A stretch of DNA of 20,001 nucleotides from Crenothrix polyspora (GTDB lineage Bacteria > Pseudomonadota > Gammaproteobacteria > Methylococcales > Methylomonadaceae), in the NCBI GenBank assembly GCA_945903675.1, contig CAMDOP010000023.1, positions 1 through 20,001 on the forward strand, given 5' to 3'. This document shows positions 5,405-14,533 of this stretch, piece after piece. The notes below the pieces were generated by a model. That model ran no database searches and had not been told where the DNA came from. It was given only the letters and a program-made list of their open reading frames with translations. The position numbers were made by a program, and so were the translations under genes. Position 1 is the first letter of the stretch; each line of letters begins with the position of its first letter.

Positions 5405-8083
5405 ATGAACAACAGCTTAATATCAGAAATCACCGGACAAAATGATATCGATCCGGCAGAAACTAAAGAGTGGATAGAAGCACTGCAATCGGTATTAGAA
5501 CAAGACGGCAGTGAACGAGCTCACTTTCTGATTGAACAGCTGGTTGCAGCAACGAGGCACTCTGGTTTCGACATTCCTTTTAGTGCCAACACGGCCTACC
5601 TTAATACTATTCCTGTTTCTCGGCAGGCTCAATTTCCTGGTGATGCAACGATAGAGCAAAAAATTCGTTCTTATGTGCGTTGGAATGCCATGATGATGGT
5701 GTTAAGAGCCAATAAACATACTAATGTTGGCGGACATATTGCTAGTTTTGCTTCTGCAGCTACACTCTACGATGTCGGTTACAACCATTTTTGGCATGCA
5801 GCTTCTGAGCACCATGCGGGTGATTTGATTTTTACACAAGGTCATCTTACTCCTGGTGATTATGCTCGTGCTTTTCTGTTAGGCCGTTTATCTCAAGAAC
5901 AAATGGATAATTTCCGTCAGGAAGTAGACGGAAACGGACTATCTTCGTATCCACATCCATGGTTGATGCCAGACTTCTGGCAGTTCCCTACTGTTTCTAT
6001 GGGGCTAGGGCCCATCATGGCAATTTACCAAGCCCGTTTTATGCGTTATTTGCAAGATCGTGGTTTTGCAGACACCTCTAATCGTAAAGTTTGGAGTTTC
6101 TTAGGTGATGGTGAAACCGATGAGCCTGAATCATTAGGCGCAATTGGTATGGCTGGCCGTGAAAAACTAGATAATTTAATATTTGTTATCAATTGCAACC
6201 TGCAGCGTCTTGATGGTCCAGTGCGTGGTAATGGCAAAATCATACAAGAATTAGAAAGTGAGTTCCGTGGTGCTGGTTGGAATGTTATTAAACTGGTTTG
6301 GGGGCAACGTTGGGATGCCTTATTTGCACGCGATAAAAATGGCGTTCTGGCTGCAAGGATGATGGCCTGTGTCGATGGCGACTTTCAAACCTTTAAAGCT
6401 AAAGACGGTGCTTATGTACGTGAACATTTTTTTAATTCACCAGAATTAAAGGCGATGGTTGCTGATTGGTCTGATCGCGACATCTGGGAATTAAATCGCG
6501 GTGGTCATGATCCAGCTAAAACATATGCTGCATTTCATGCTGCTGTTAATCATAAAGGTCAGCCTACTGTTATTTTGGCTAAAACCATTAAAGGTTATGG
6601 TATGGGGGCTTCCGGGGAAGCACAGAATATATCCCATCAGCAGAAAAAAATGAGTGAAATCTCGTTGACGCATTTCAGAGACCGCTATGAACTGCCAGTA
6701 AGCGATGAAGATATGCATAAGCTCCCTTATTTAACCTTTCCAGAAGGTTCAAAAGAATTAGTTTACATGCAACAACGACGTGCTGAATTAGGCGGACATT
6801 TACCCTCCAGAAGAGCCAAATCGTATGCCTTGGATGTGCCTGTACTAAGTGATTTTAAATCTTTGTTAGAAGCCACTCGTGAAGGACGCGAAATTTCTAC
6901 GACTATGGCTTTTGTTAACCTACTTAATATATTGGTTAAAGATAAAAATATCGGTAAACGTATAGTGCCGATAGTTCCTGATGAGTCCAGAACCTTCGGT
7001 ATGGAAGGTATGTTTAGACAGTTGGGTATCTGGTCACAAGTGGGTCAGTTATACACACCTCAAGATGCTGACCAGTTGATGTTCTACAAAGAAGATAAGC
7101 ATGGTCAAGTGCTACAGGAAGGTATTAACGAAGCCGGTGGCTTATGTGATTGGATTGCTGCGGGTACGGCTTATTCGACTCATAATGTGCCTATGATACC
7201 GTTCTTTATTTATTATTCCATGTTCGGTTTCCAACGAGTTGGCGATTTAATTTGGGCGGCTGCTGATCAACGTACTCGCGGTTTTTTAATGGGCGGTACA
7301 GCGGGCAGAACAACTTTAAATGGTGAAGGTCTGCAACACGAAGATGGACATAGTCATTTAATGGCTGCTACTGTGCCTAATTGTGTTTCATATGATCCTA
7401 CTTATTCTTACGAGGTGGCCGTTATTATTCAAGATGGTTTACGTCGTATGTATGTAGATCAAGAAGATATTTTCTATTACATTACCGTCATGAATGAGAA
7501 TTACAGTCATCCTGCAATGCCTAAGGGCATTGAATTGGATATACTTAAAGGTATGTATAGTTTCCGTGCCGGCGCGAAAAGTAAAGCGCCTAGAGTTCAG
7601 TTATTAGGTTCTGGCACTATCTTTCGTGAAGTTGAATTTGCCGCTGAATTGCTTAAAAACGATTGGGGTGTTGAGGCTGACTTATGGAGTTGCCCTAGCT
7701 TTACTGAGTTGGCGCGTGATGGCCAAACTTGTGAACGTTGGAATCGTCTGCATCCTACAGAACCTGCAAAACAATCGCATGTGGCCAGTTGCTTAGCTAA
7801 AGCAGTTGGGCCAGTTATTGCTGCCACTGATTATACTCGTGCTTTTGCTGAGCAAATTCGTAGCCTAATCACTGCACCTTATATAGTATTAGGTACCGAT
7901 GGCTTTGGTCGTTCAGATACCCGTGAAAACTTAAGACGCTTTTTTGAAGTGAATCGTTACCATGTCACTATTGCTGCACTAAAGAGTCTAGCTGATTTAG
8001 GCCAATTTGATCCTGCTAAAGTAGAGGTAGCTATTGCGAAATATGGCATAGTTCCTGATGCTAAAGCACCTTGGCTCATTTAA
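5405..8083 (+). CDS. aceE: Pyruvate dehydrogenase E1 component, homodimeric type
   Basis: This thiamine-diphosphate enzyme decarboxylates pyruvate and passes the acetyl group to lipoyl-E2 in the cytosolic pyruvate dehydrogenase complex, feeding acetyl-CoA to the TCA cycle and fatty acid synthesis. Its 892 residues are close to E. coli AceE (887). The ThDP/Mg motif begins at GDGETDEPES (about residue 233) and continues to NLQRLDGPVRGN (about 264-275). Typical AceE blocks include ANKHTNVGGHIASFASAATL, KTIKGYGMG and GLQHEDGHSH. It is the first gene of a three-gene operon, followed after 14 bp by aceF. Control may involve the inverted repeat at 5322-5356, while the terminator at 5184-5200 isolates it from slipin. 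No odd features are seen in the coding region. Confidence 0.97.
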   Translation: MNNSLISEITGQNDIDPAETKEWIEALQSVLEQDGSERAHFLIEQLVAATRHSGFDIPFSANTAYLNTIPVSRQAQFPGDATIEQKIRSYVRWNAMMMVLRANKHTNVGGHIASFASAATLYDVGYNHFWHAASEHHAGDLIFTQGHLTPGDYARAFLLGRLSQEQMDNFRQEVDGNGLSSYPHPWLMPDFWQFPTVSMGLGPIMAIYQARFMRYLQDRGFADTSNRKVWSFLGDGETDEPESLGAIGMAGREKLDNLIFVINCNLQRLDGPVRGNGKIIQELESEFRGAGWNVIKLVWGQRWDALFARDKNGVLAARMMACVDGDFQTFKAKDGAYVREHFFNSPELKAMVADWSDRDIWELNRGGHDPAKTYAAFHAAVNHKGQPTVILAKTIKGYGMGASGEAQNISHQQKKMSEISLTHFRDRYELPVSDEDMHKLPYLTFPEGSKELVYMQQRRAELGGHLPSRRAKSYALDVPVLSDFKSLLEATREGREISTTMAFVNLLNILVKDKNIGKRIVPIVPDESRTFGMEGMFRQLGIWSQVGQLYTPQDADQLMFYKEDKHGQVLQEGINEAGGLCDWIAAGTAYSTHNVPMIPFFIYYSMFGFQRVGDLIWAAADQRTRGFLMGGTAGRTTLNGEGLQHEDGHSHLMAATVPNCVSYDPTYSYEVAVIIQDGLRRMYVDQEDIFYYITVMNENYSHPAMPKGIELDILKGMYSFRAGAKSKAPRVQLLGSGTIFREVEFAAELLKNDWGVEADLWSCPSFTELARDGQTCERWNRLHPTEPAKQSHVASCLAKAVGPVIAATDYTRAFAEQIRSLITAPYIVLGTDGFGRSDTRENLRRFFEVNRYHVTIAALKSLADLGQFDPAKVEVAIAKYGIVPDAKAPWLI

Positions 8084-8097
8084 CGTAAGGAACGATC

Positions 8098-9378
8098 ATG
8101 ACTGTTTTAATTGAAATAAAAGTTCCTGATGTAGGTAATGTCGCTGAAATTGATGTTGTTGAAGTATTGATTCAAGCGGGTGATGTGGTTGTTTTGGAAC
8201 AAACACTTGCTACTCTAGAAACTGATAAGGCGAGCATGGATTTGCCATCTAGTGTTACTGGCACTATTCAGCAAGTTTATATCAAGCCAGGTGATAAAGT
8301 ATCTGAAGGTACTTTAGTCGCAACGGTACTCGCTAATGCTGATCAAATTATTGCACCCTTAGCGCCTGAGCCTGAAGTTCACATTGAAGAACCCGCCCCT
8401 GTTAAGCTGCCTGAAACTCTAAGTGTACCGATAAAGTCAGTTACTGATGTTAAGGTCATTGAGTTAGATACTGCTCAAAGAAAAGCTCATGCTTCCCCTT
8501 CGGTTCGTCTTTTTGCTCGTGAATTGGGTGTTGATGTCGCTAAAATTAAAACAGGTAGTGGCCGTAAAGCTAGAATCTTAAAAGAAGATGTAAAAAAATT
8601 CGTCAAAAAAGTCATGGCCGAAGGTGTGGTAGCTTCGGGTGCAGGCATTCCTAGTATACCTGCTGTTGACTTTACACCTTATGGCGAAATAGAAACACTC
8701 AAGCTCAGCAAAATTAAACGTCTAACAGGTCAAAATCTGACTCGTGTCTGGTTAAACTTACCGATGGTGACATACCACGATGAGGCCGACATTACAGATT
8801 TAGAAGCCTTCCGAACTAGTCTTAATGCTGAAAAAGTTAAAGGCGATGTAAAAATAACAGGGTTGATGTTCATTATTAAAGCATTAGTGGCTGCCATGGA
8901 ACAGTTTCCTAACTTTAATGCCTCATTGTCTGCAGATGGCGAAAGCATAATTCTAAAGAAATATTTTAATATTGGTATTGCTGTTGATACGCCAAATGGT
9001 TTAGTGGTGCCTGTTTTAAGAAATGCAAATACTAAGAGTATTAACGAGTTGGCGCTGGAATTAGCTGAAAAAAGCGAGAAAGCGCGTCTGGGTAAATTAT
9101 TGCCTGCAGATATGCAAGGTGGCTGTTTAACGATTTCTAGTTTAGGCGGCATTGGTGGTATGGCGTTTACTCCTATCGTTAATGCGCCTGAAGTTGCCAT
9201 ATTGGGTGTTACTAGAGCCAAAATGCAACCGGTTTGGAATGGCAAAGAGTTTGTGCCACGTTTAATGCTGCCATTAGACTTAACTTATGATCATCGTGTC
9301 ATTGATGGTGCTGAAGGCGCCAAATTTATGGCTCATTTAAAGCAAAACTTAAGTGATATTCGCCGTTTATTACTTTAA
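8098..9378 (+). CDS. aceF: Pyruvate dehydrogenase E2, dihydrolipoamide acetyltransferase
   Basis: The E2 core of the pyruvate dehydrogenase complex, which carries acetyl groups on a swinging lipoyl arm and transfers them to CoA. The 426-residue protein has one lipoyl domain (about 1-80) with the lipoylated Lys44 in LETDKASMDLP. A Pro/Glu/Val-rich linker follows, then a peripheral subunit-binding domain (about 140-180, ASPSVRLFARELGVD). The C-terminal catalytic domain contains DHRVIDGA, with catalytic His near 399. E. coli AceF has three lipoyl domains, so this is the short single-domain form. A ribosome-binding site (AAGGA) lies in the 14-bp gap after aceE, and lpd begins 14 bp after its stop. 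The position between aceE and lpd makes pyruvate rather than 2-oxoglutarate the substrate. Confidence 0.95.
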   Translation: MTVLIEIKVPDVGNVAEIDVVEVLIQAGDVVVLEQTLATLETDKASMDLPSSVTGTIQQVYIKPGDKVSEGTLVATVLANADQIIAPLAPEPEVHIEEPAPVKLPETLSVPIKSVTDVKVIELDTAQRKAHASPSVRLFARELGVDVAKIKTGSGRKARILKEDVKKFVKKVMAEGVVASGAGIPSIPAVDFTPYGEIETLKLSKIKRLTGQNLTRVWLNLPMVTYHDEADITDLEAFRTSLNAEKVKGDVKITGLMFIIKALVAAMEQFPNFNASLSADGESIILKKYFNIGIAVDTPNGLVVPVLRNANTKSINELALELAEKSEKARLGKLLPADMQGGCLTISSLGGIGGMAFTPIVNAPEVAILGVTRAKMQPVWNGKEFVPRLMLPLDLTYDHRVIDGAEGAKFMAHLKQNLSDIRRLLL

Positions 9379-9392
9379 CTGGAACGATTAAC

Positions 9393-10808
9393 ATGAATGA
9401 AGCAGTTTTACACGCGGAAGTATTGGTATTAGGTGGTGGTCCTGGCGGATATAGCGCGGCATTTCGTGCGGCGGACTTAGGTAAACAAGTTGTCTTAATT
9501 GAACGATTCCCCGTTTTGGGAGGCGTCTGTCTTAATGTTGGATGTATTCCTTCTAAAGCTTTGCTACATGCTGCTCAAATTATTCATGAAGTTGATGAGT
9601 TTGAGTCACATGGCATTAGTTACGGCAAACCAAGCTTAGATTTGCCTAAAATTAAAGCTTGGAAAGAAGGTATTACTAAAACCTTAAATGAAGGTTTAGC
9701 AGGATTAGTTAAGCAGCGTAAAGTCACCTTGATACAGGGTACAGGTCAATTTACTTCACCTGATACTTTAGCGGTACAAACTGAAACAGGCGTGACTACC
9801 ATTCGTTTTGATCAGGCTATTATTGCTGCTGGTTCACATCCTACTAAAATTCCAATTTTCCCTCATGATGATCCGCGCCTATGGGATTCTACCGATGCTT
9901 TGGAATTAAAAGTAGTTCCCAAGAAACTCTTAGTCGTTGGCGGTGGAATTATCGGTTTAGAAATGGCAACGGCTTATCATGCCTTAGGTTCAGAAATTAG
10001 TGTGGTTGAGCTGATGGATCAAATCATACCAGGGTGTGATAAAGATTTAGTTACGCCCTTATTTCGTCGTATAAAAAAACAATATAACAAGATTTGGTTA
10101 GAAACCCGTGTTACTTCTATTGAGTCACACGAAGAAGGTTTAAAAGTATTTTTTGAGGGAAAAGGTGCGCCTGAATCTGAAATGTTTGACGCCGTTTTGG
10201 TTGCGGTAGGTAGAAGACCTAATGGCAAGTTAATTTCAGCAGAATTAGCTGGTATTAATGTTGATGAGCAAGGATTTATTGCAGTAGATAAACAGCAACG
10301 CACTAATGTTACGCATATTTTTGCTATAGGCGATATCGTCGGCAACCCTATGTTGGCACATAAAGCGGTACATGAAGGTAAAGTAGCTGCTGAAGTTATT
10401 GCAGGTTTAAAGTCAGAATTTGACGCCCTAACGATTCCTTCTGTTGCTTATACCGATCCTGAAGTTACCTGGATGGGCTTGACTGAGAACCAAGCAAAAC
10501 TACAAAATATAGAATATGACAAGGCGGTTTTTCCTTGGGCAGCGAGCGGGCGGTCATTGTGCTTAGGTCGAAAAGAAGGACTGACCAAAATACTGTGTGA
10601 AAAAGAAACAGGTAGATTGCTAGGCGCTGGAATGGTAGGTCCAAATGCCGGTGAATTAATCTCAGCAGCTGTATTGGCCTTAGAAATGGGTGCAGATGCA
10701 GAAGATATCAGTCTCACCATACATCCACATCCAACACTTGCAGAAACCTTTGGTTTTGCAGCCGAAATGATTACAGGTACGATTACAGACCTGTATATCA
10801 AAAAATAA
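9393..10808 (+). CDS. lpdA: Dihydrolipoamide dehydrogenase (E3)
   Basis: This FAD flavoprotein reoxidises dihydrolipoamide on E2 and reduces NAD+, completing the pyruvate dehydrogenase cycle. It may also serve other 2-oxoacid complexes. The 471-residue protein has the FAD-binding GGGPGG (14-19) and the redox-active disulfide Cys46/Cys51 in GGVCLNVGCIPSK. The NAD-binding VVGGGIIGLEMA sits near 182-193, and the C-terminal HPHPTLAE (444-451) holds catalytic His446 and Glu451. There is no N-terminal lipoyl domain, unlike the E3 proteins of some other bacteria. It is the last gene of the aceEF-lpd operon, 14 bp after aceF. The 120 bp downstream show no clear terminator. Confidence 0.96.
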   Translation: MNEAVLHAEVLVLGGGPGGYSAAFRAADLGKQVVLIERFPVLGGVCLNVGCIPSKALLHAAQIIHEVDEFESHGISYGKPSLDLPKIKAWKEGITKTLNEGLAGLVKQRKVTLIQGTGQFTSPDTLAVQTETGVTTIRFDQAIIAAGSHPTKIPIFPHDDPRLWDSTDALELKVVPKKLLVVGGGIIGLEMATAYHALGSEISVVELMDQIIPGCDKDLVTPLFRRIKKQYNKIWLETRVTSIESHEEGLKVFFEGKGAPESEMFDAVLVAVGRRPNGKLISAELAGINVDEQGFIAVDKQQRTNVTHIFAIGDIVGNPMLAHKAVHEGKVAAEVIAGLKSEFDALTIPSVAYTDPEVTWMGLTENQAKLQNIEYDKAVFPWAASGRSLCLGRKEGLTKILCEKETGRLLGAGMVGPNAGELISAAVLALEMGADAEDISLTIHPHPTLAETFGFAAEMITGTITDLYIKK

Positions 10809-10928
10809 ATGTATCTAAGACTGTAGCTTTATCATTAGTCATGGCAATTATGTGTTTATGTTAAGCACGAGTTGTATAAAAGGTTTTATATGAACGCACT
10901 TAATATTTTAAATAACTAGGATGATGTA

Positions 10929-11546
10929 ATGGAAGACCTAAAAAATTTGGTAATAAAGGTTAAGTACCCAAGTTCTGAGAAAAAATCGACAAAGACTGAT
11001 CATACTTCACAAAAAACAACCGTATGGAATATTAAACGTCTACTGATAGTGTTTATAGTTAGTGTGTTATTGATGGTCTTTGTTCTTTTTTTCCTGCTGA
11101 GATCTACTGGTCAAGAATCAGACTTGAAAACATCTGTTGCTACCACGGAAGTCGTTAAAACTGATTCTAAAGTCTCTACTTTATCCAAGTCGAAATCCTC
11201 GTCTAAAAATACGATAACTAGAGCGCTGTTAACACTAGCTATTAAAAATAATGAACCGGTTTCTGAGTTAAACTCTCCCTTAGCGTTGCCTACTAATAAA
11301 TCAGTTCCGCTTTATTATTTTGTTGAAGTCTCTGACATGAAAGATCGAGTTATTTTTCATGAATGGTGGTTAGGTAATAAGTTAATTAACAGAAAGAAAA
11401 TCACCATTTCAAATAATGATAAATGGCGTACAGTCAGTCACCAATTAGTTGCATTTGCTGCTAAGAATCACTGGACTGTTAAGGTCGTTGATGAAAGTGG
11501 TCAGTTAATCAATGAGCTGCCCTTTGATATTATTGAACAACAATAA
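10929..11546 (+). CDS. Membrane-anchored DUF2914-type protein
   Basis: A 205-residue protein of unknown function. It has a Lys-rich cytosolic N-terminus (1-36) and one transmembrane helix (about 37-58). A Ser/Thr/Lys-rich linker (about 59-95) leads to a C-terminal globular domain (about 105-203). That domain shows the pattern of DUF2914: aromatic YYFVEV, HEWWLGNKLI, KWRTVSHQL and HWTVKVVDESGQLI, with conserved Trp residues and Trp-Arg. The likely topology is N-in, with the domain in the periplasm. An AGG ribosome-binding sequence lies 8 bases before the ATG. It sits between lpd and trkA on the same strand, 120 bp after lpd and 100 bp before trkA, so cotranscription is possible but not shown. 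The DUF2914 call is from memory of the family pattern. Confidence 0.75.
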   Translation: MEDLKNLVIKVKYPSSEKKSTKTDHTSQKTTVWNIKRLLIVFIVSVLLMVFVLFFLLRSTGQESDLKTSVATTEVVKTDSKVSTLSKSKSSSKNTITRALLTLAIKNNEPVSELNSPLALPTNKSVPLYYFVEVSDMKDRVIFHEWWLGNKLINRKKITISNNDKWRTVSHQLVAFAAKNHWTVKVVDESGQLINELPFDIIEQQ

Positions 11547-11566
11547 AGAGTCTCACTAACTAAACG

Positions 11567-11599
11567 TTTATAGCCTGCTTATAGGTTATGGCTTATAAA
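11567..11599 (+). other. Imperfect hairpin between the DUF2914 gene and trkA
   Basis: TTTATAGCC (11567-11575) pairs with GGC-T-TATAAA (11590-11599, one bulged T) around a 14-base loop. It begins 21 bases after the stop codon. The AT-rich stem without a real T-run makes it at best a weak terminator. Confidence 0.25.
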
Positions 11600-11646
11600 A
11601 TTTACGCGCAGTGACGTGAATTGTATTAATTATTACTATAACTATT

Positions 11647-13011
11647 ATGAAAATACTTATACTTGGCGCGGGTGTCACTGGATCATCGGTCGCACAAGCG
11701 TTAGCCAGTGAAGAAAATGATATTGTTGTTATTGATTTTAGGCAAGAACTCCTAGACGCATTAAAAGAGCGCATTGATATTGCCACGGTTACTGGTAATG
11801 CTGCACATCCTTCGGTCTTGGAACAGGCAGATGTCAATAATACCGATATGGTCATAGCTGTCACTGATAGTGATGAGACTAATATGTTGGCCTGCTTAAT
11901 TATCAATGCACTATACACTCGCCCAAAAACCATTGCACGAGTTCGTGCTATCGATTATCTAAAGAACCCTAAGTTATTTGGTGTCAACGGTATTCCTGTA
12001 GATATTGTGATTAGTCCAGAACAAATTGTTATGGAGTCTATTCGAAATTTAATTGAATTTCCAGGCGCCTTACATGTATCTGATTTTGCCGGTGGATTGG
12101 TGCGGTTATTTTCAGTCATGGTTGTTGCAGATGGTTTCTTAACAGGTAAAAAAATAAAGTCATTGAAAGAGCGATTGTCTGATGGGAAGACGCGCGTCGT
12201 GGCTATTTTCAGGCAAGGAAAACATTTGTATGTCACCGGTGAGGCCATCATCGAAACCGGAGACGAAGTTTTTTTTGTAGCACCCCGCGATGAAGTCCGT
12301 AAAGTATTAGCTGAGCTAAACAAATTAGAAGCACCTTTTAAACGTATTATTATTGCTGGTGGTGGTCATGTTGGTAAGCGCTTAGCGCTAGCTTTAGAGC
12401 ATAATCATCACGTTAAAATTATTGAAAAAGATCCTAAACGTGCTTATACGATTGCTAATGATTTTAGCAAGGCTATCGTTTTATTAGGTGATTGCGCTGA
12501 TGAAGCTCTATTGCTAGATGAATCTATAGAAAGCACGGATTTATTCTGTGCTATTACTGAAAATGATGGCGTTAATATTATCTCTGCCTCTTTAGCTAAG
12601 AGTCTAGGTGCGCGAAAAACCATATGTTTATTAAATCATAATTCCTACAGCAAATTATTGCCTGGCACAGGTATTGATGTCACGGTGCTACCCAATCAGG
12701 AAACTTTAGGCAGTATTTTAAAGCATGTTCGTCGTGGAGATGTCGCTCAAGTAACGTCTCTATGTGGAGGTACGTCAGAAGCGATTGAAGCAATTGCTCA
12801 TGATAATAGTGATGAGAATTTTGTGGTAGGTTGTAGAGTAGATGCGATTAATTTTCCAGCAGGTATTGTTATTGGAGCCTTGATTAGGAATAGTGAAGTG
12901 ATTGCCATTCATCATGACACCGTCTTTAAAGATGGTGATCACGTGGTTATGTTTGCCATGGATAAAAAATTGGTTAGTAATATTGAGCAAACTTTCCAAC
13001 GTATAGCATAA
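11647..13011 (+). CDS. trkA: Trk potassium uptake regulatory subunit TrkA
   Basis: A peripheral cytosolic protein that binds NAD(H) and gates the TrkH potassium channel. The 454-residue protein has the expected doubled RCK layout. The first Rossmann domain starts at MKILILGAGVTGSSVA (GxGxxG), followed by the first TrkA_C domain (about 140-220). The second Rossmann domain starts at IIIAGGGHVGKRLA (about 235), followed by the second TrkA_C domain (about 370-454). Its length matches E. coli TrkA (458). trkH lies 64 bp downstream on the same strand, so the pair probably forms an operon, unlike E. coli where the genes are apart. Confidence 0.95.
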   Translation: MKILILGAGVTGSSVAQALASEENDIVVIDFRQELLDALKERIDIATVTGNAAHPSVLEQADVNNTDMVIAVTDSDETNMLACLIINALYTRPKTIARVRAIDYLKNPKLFGVNGIPVDIVISPEQIVMESIRNLIEFPGALHVSDFAGGLVRLFSVMVVADGFLTGKKIKSLKERLSDGKTRVVAIFRQGKHLYVTGEAIIETGDEVFFVAPRDEVRKVLAELNKLEAPFKRIIIAGGGHVGKRLALALEHNHHVKIIEKDPKRAYTIANDFSKAIVLLGDCADEALLLDESIESTDLFCAITENDGVNIISASLAKSLGARKTICLLNHNSYSKLLPGTGIDVTVLPNQETLGSILKHVRRGDVAQVTSLCGGTSEAIEAIAHDNSDENFVVGCRVDAINFPAGIVIGALIRNSEVIAIHHDTVFKDGDHVVMFAMDKKLVSNIEQTFQRIA

Positions 13012-13075
13012 AGATACAACTCCAGCTATGCGACTTATACGAAGACCTTTCAATAACTAAAGTTAATAATTTACG

Positions 13076-14533
13076 ATGAATGTCATACTTACCATTATTC
13101 ATATCTTCGGTTTAGTCACTATGGGCTTTAGTGTTCTGATGAGTACCTGTCTTATAACCTCAATAATAGTTGAAGACGGTGCTAGACAGGCTTTTTTTGA
13201 AGGCACGTGGATCACCTTGTTGCTGGGTGCATTTATGTTTTTGGCTACGCTTAGGGTTCCTAAGAAGGTATCTCGACAAACGGGTTTTTTATTAGTGACG
13301 ATCACTTGGTCATTAACGCCAGTATTATGTACGATACCGTTGATGAGTTATATGCCTAATCTTAGTTTTATTGATGCGTATTTTGAAACGGTTTCAGGTC
13401 TGACTACCACGGGTGCCACCATATTCAGTGGTATTGATAACTTGCCGATGTCGATTAATTTATGGCGACATGAATTGAATTGGATTGCTGGACTGGGTAT
13501 TATTATCTTTGCCGTGGCTATATTACCTATACTTGGTATCGGTGGTATGCAATTGTATAAAGCGGAAACCCCAGGGTCCGTTAAAGCCTCAGATTTACCG
13601 CCTCGTATTGCGCAAACCGCCAAAGCCCTATGGATAGTTTATGCAGGCATTACGGTGGTTTGTATGTTTGCGCTACACTTCGCGGGGATGAGCTGGTTTG
13701 ATGCAATTTGCCATGCTTTTTCAACCATGAGTTTAGGTGGTTTTTCAACTCACGATAAAAGCATAGCTTTTTTCAATAGTATTGCTATAGAAACGGTGTT
13801 GATTGTTTTTCAGTTGTTGGCGGCTATTAATTTTGCTACACATTTTATAGCACTACGTAAGCAATCGCTTAAGCCCTATATTAATGACCGTGAGGCCACC
13901 ACTTTTCTAATATTAATAGTGGGAAGTATATTGCTAGCGACAACCGTGTTATATCAAGCGGGTACTTATCCAGATTTTATGACAGCTCTACGTTATGCCA
14001 GTTTTAACTTAGTAACTATTGCCACAGATTGTGGCTTTGCCAATCAGGACTTTAATCAATGGCCGATATTTGTGCCTATGTGGATGTTACTGCTAAGTTG
14101 TCTTTCTGCTTCATCTGGGTCTACCGGTGGTGGTATTCGGATGATAAGAACGATTATTTTGATGAAGCAAGCGCGCTTAGAAATGTTTAAGTTTATACAT
14201 CCCTATGCCGTTAAACCTATGAAAATAGGCGATACCGTCATTAGCAATAATATAGTCAACTCGGTAACCGGCTTTATATTTTTATACTTCATGAGTATCG
14301 TCATCCTGACGTTTACCCTGTTGCTCAGTGGCTTGGATTTTATGACAGCATTGTCTGCAACCATTGCTTGTATTAATAACGCAGGTCCAGGCTTAAATGA
14401 AGTAGGGCCTGCGGGCAATTATGCTAATTTGGCTGACTTCCAAAAAGCAGTCTGTACGTTTGCTATGCTGTTAGGACGCGTACAAATATTTTCTATTGTT
14501 ATTTTATTCATTCCTGAGTTCTGGAGAAAATAA
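13076..14533 (+). CDS. trkH: Trk potassium uptake channel subunit TrkH
   Basis: The inner-membrane K+-translocating subunit of the Trk system, which works with TrkA. The 485-residue protein is strongly hydrophobic with about ten transmembrane segments. The four pore-loop repeats of the superfamily are visible: TTTGATIFSGIDNLP (around 110), STMSLGGFSTHD (around 216-227), ATDCGFANQDFNQWP (around 316-330) and NNAGPGLNEVGPAGNY (around 432-447). Each has the selectivity-filter Gly. It follows trkA by 64 bp. Its last 30 bp overlap the 3' end of xseA on the other strand, so the two genes are convergent with no room for a terminator between them. Confidence 0.94.
   Translation: MNVILTIIHIFGLVTMGFSVLMSTCLITSIIVEDGARQAFFEGTWITLLLGAFMFLATLRVPKKVSRQTGFLLVTITWSLTPVLCTIPLMSYMPNLSFIDAYFETVSGLTTTGATIFSGIDNLPMSINLWRHELNWIAGLGIIIFAVAILPILGIGGMQLYKAETPGSVKASDLPPRIAQTAKALWIVYAGITVVCMFALHFAGMSWFDAICHAFSTMSLGGFSTHDKSIAFFNSIAIETVLIVFQLLAAINFATHFIALRKQSLKPYINDREATTFLILIVGSILLATTVLYQAGTYPDFMTALRYASFNLVTIATDCGFANQDFNQWPIFVPMWMLLLSCLSASSGSTGGGIRMIRTIILMKQARLEMFKFIHPYAVKPMKIGDTVISNNIVNSVTGFIFLYFMSIVILTFTLLLSGLDFMTALSATIACINNAGPGLNEVGPAGNYANLADFQKAVCTFAMLLGRVQIFSIVILFIPEFWRK

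Noticed and set aside
8730..9245. A 171-codon minus-strand frame inside aceF
   Set aside because: It is antisense to a fully conserved E2 catalytic domain and shows no domain of its own.
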